NCBI GenBank assembly: GCA_016490735.1
Contig: JAEMWC010000242.1
Location: 725,001 to 789,000, forward strand
Source of the DNA: Pachyseris speciosa
Taxonomy: Eukaryota; Cnidaria; Anthozoa; Scleractinia; Pachyseridae
Direction: 5' to 3'
Length of the DNA stretch: 64,000 bases
A program made the position numbers and the translations under genes. Numbering within the stretch: position 1 is the stretch's first letter; the number at the start of each line of letters is the position of its first letter. Below, one piece after another: positions 63,852 through 64,000 of this stretch. Below the pieces are notes generated by a model. It saw nothing but the letters and a program-made list of their open reading frames with translations, was not told the origin of the DNA and made no database searches.

Positions 63852-64000
63852 TTACCTTATTTGGGTATGTTGAGCAGTAGCTGCCATGTGGTGTCAGTTG
63901 TCAATCTTCGCGCTTTGTAAAATAGCAACTGTTTCTGTTGGTTATTTTGTACAATAGGTTTAACACTTTCGAAAGTTGACTCCTCTAGAGTTTCTCGCAT

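Overview
The window reads as nuclear DNA of an anthozoan cnidarian, most likely a stony coral (inference). It is AT-rich, with short GT-AG exons in long introns, four conserved metazoan genes, and the repeats usual in such genomes: many MITEs, tRNA-derived SINEs, Ngaro and Penelope-like retroelements, and tandem hammerhead-ribozyme repeats. No bacterial operons, CRISPR arrays or rRNA genes were seen.

Gene layout. Minus strand, 969-7536: the 5' ten coding exons of PPP1R21 (FERRY complex subunit 2), running off the left edge. Plus strand, 7972-11868: an intronless DIS3L2 exoribonuclease, head-to-head with PPP1R21 across a 435-bp spacer with two YY1-like motifs. Minus strand, 13748-18123: the intraflagellar transport gene IFT43 (nine coding exons, 229 codons), tail-to-tail with DIS3L2. 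Minus strand, 24026-29649: an unrecognised small gene (or 5' exons of a longer IFT43 transcript), which starts only 51 bp from the ATG of TTC13. Plus strand, 29701-62622: TTC13, a secreted or lumenal TPR protein with at least 24 exons; its last exon(s) lie past the right edge and one stretch near 57-60 kb is unresolved.

The rest is an intron-resident collection of mobile elements, several nested. The most striking nest is in TTC13 intron 6. A SINE landed exactly on the exon-6 splice donor and duplicated it. A Ngaro-type tyrosine-recombinase retrotransposon (35.5-40.8 kb, split direct repeats A1-B1-A2-B2) landed in the SINE. A trimeric ~256-bp tandem repeat, each unit carrying a complete type-I hammerhead ribozyme (a 'retrozyme'), landed in the Ngaro with a perfect 12-bp target-site duplication. 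A second small ribozyme-bearing insertion (194 bp, also a 12-bp duplication) lies at 51.4-51.6 kb, and a Penelope-like element with reverse-transcriptase YADD and GIY-YIG endonuclease lies at 46.6-48.0 kb.

DNA transposons include an ISL2EU-like element (THAP protein plus SWIM/YqaJ nuclease protein) at 19.2-22.6 kb, and two Mutator-like elements, both with perfect 9-bp target duplications and both carrying fragments resembling RecQ-type helicases. A 3-kb element with long inverted repeats at 53.4-56.4 kb carries decayed Polinton-like reading frames. Many short foldback/MITE families and two minisatellite families recur in introns of different genes.

Gene and motif calls were made by reading translations and splice signals by eye and by recall of family sequences. 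No alignment or database search was run.
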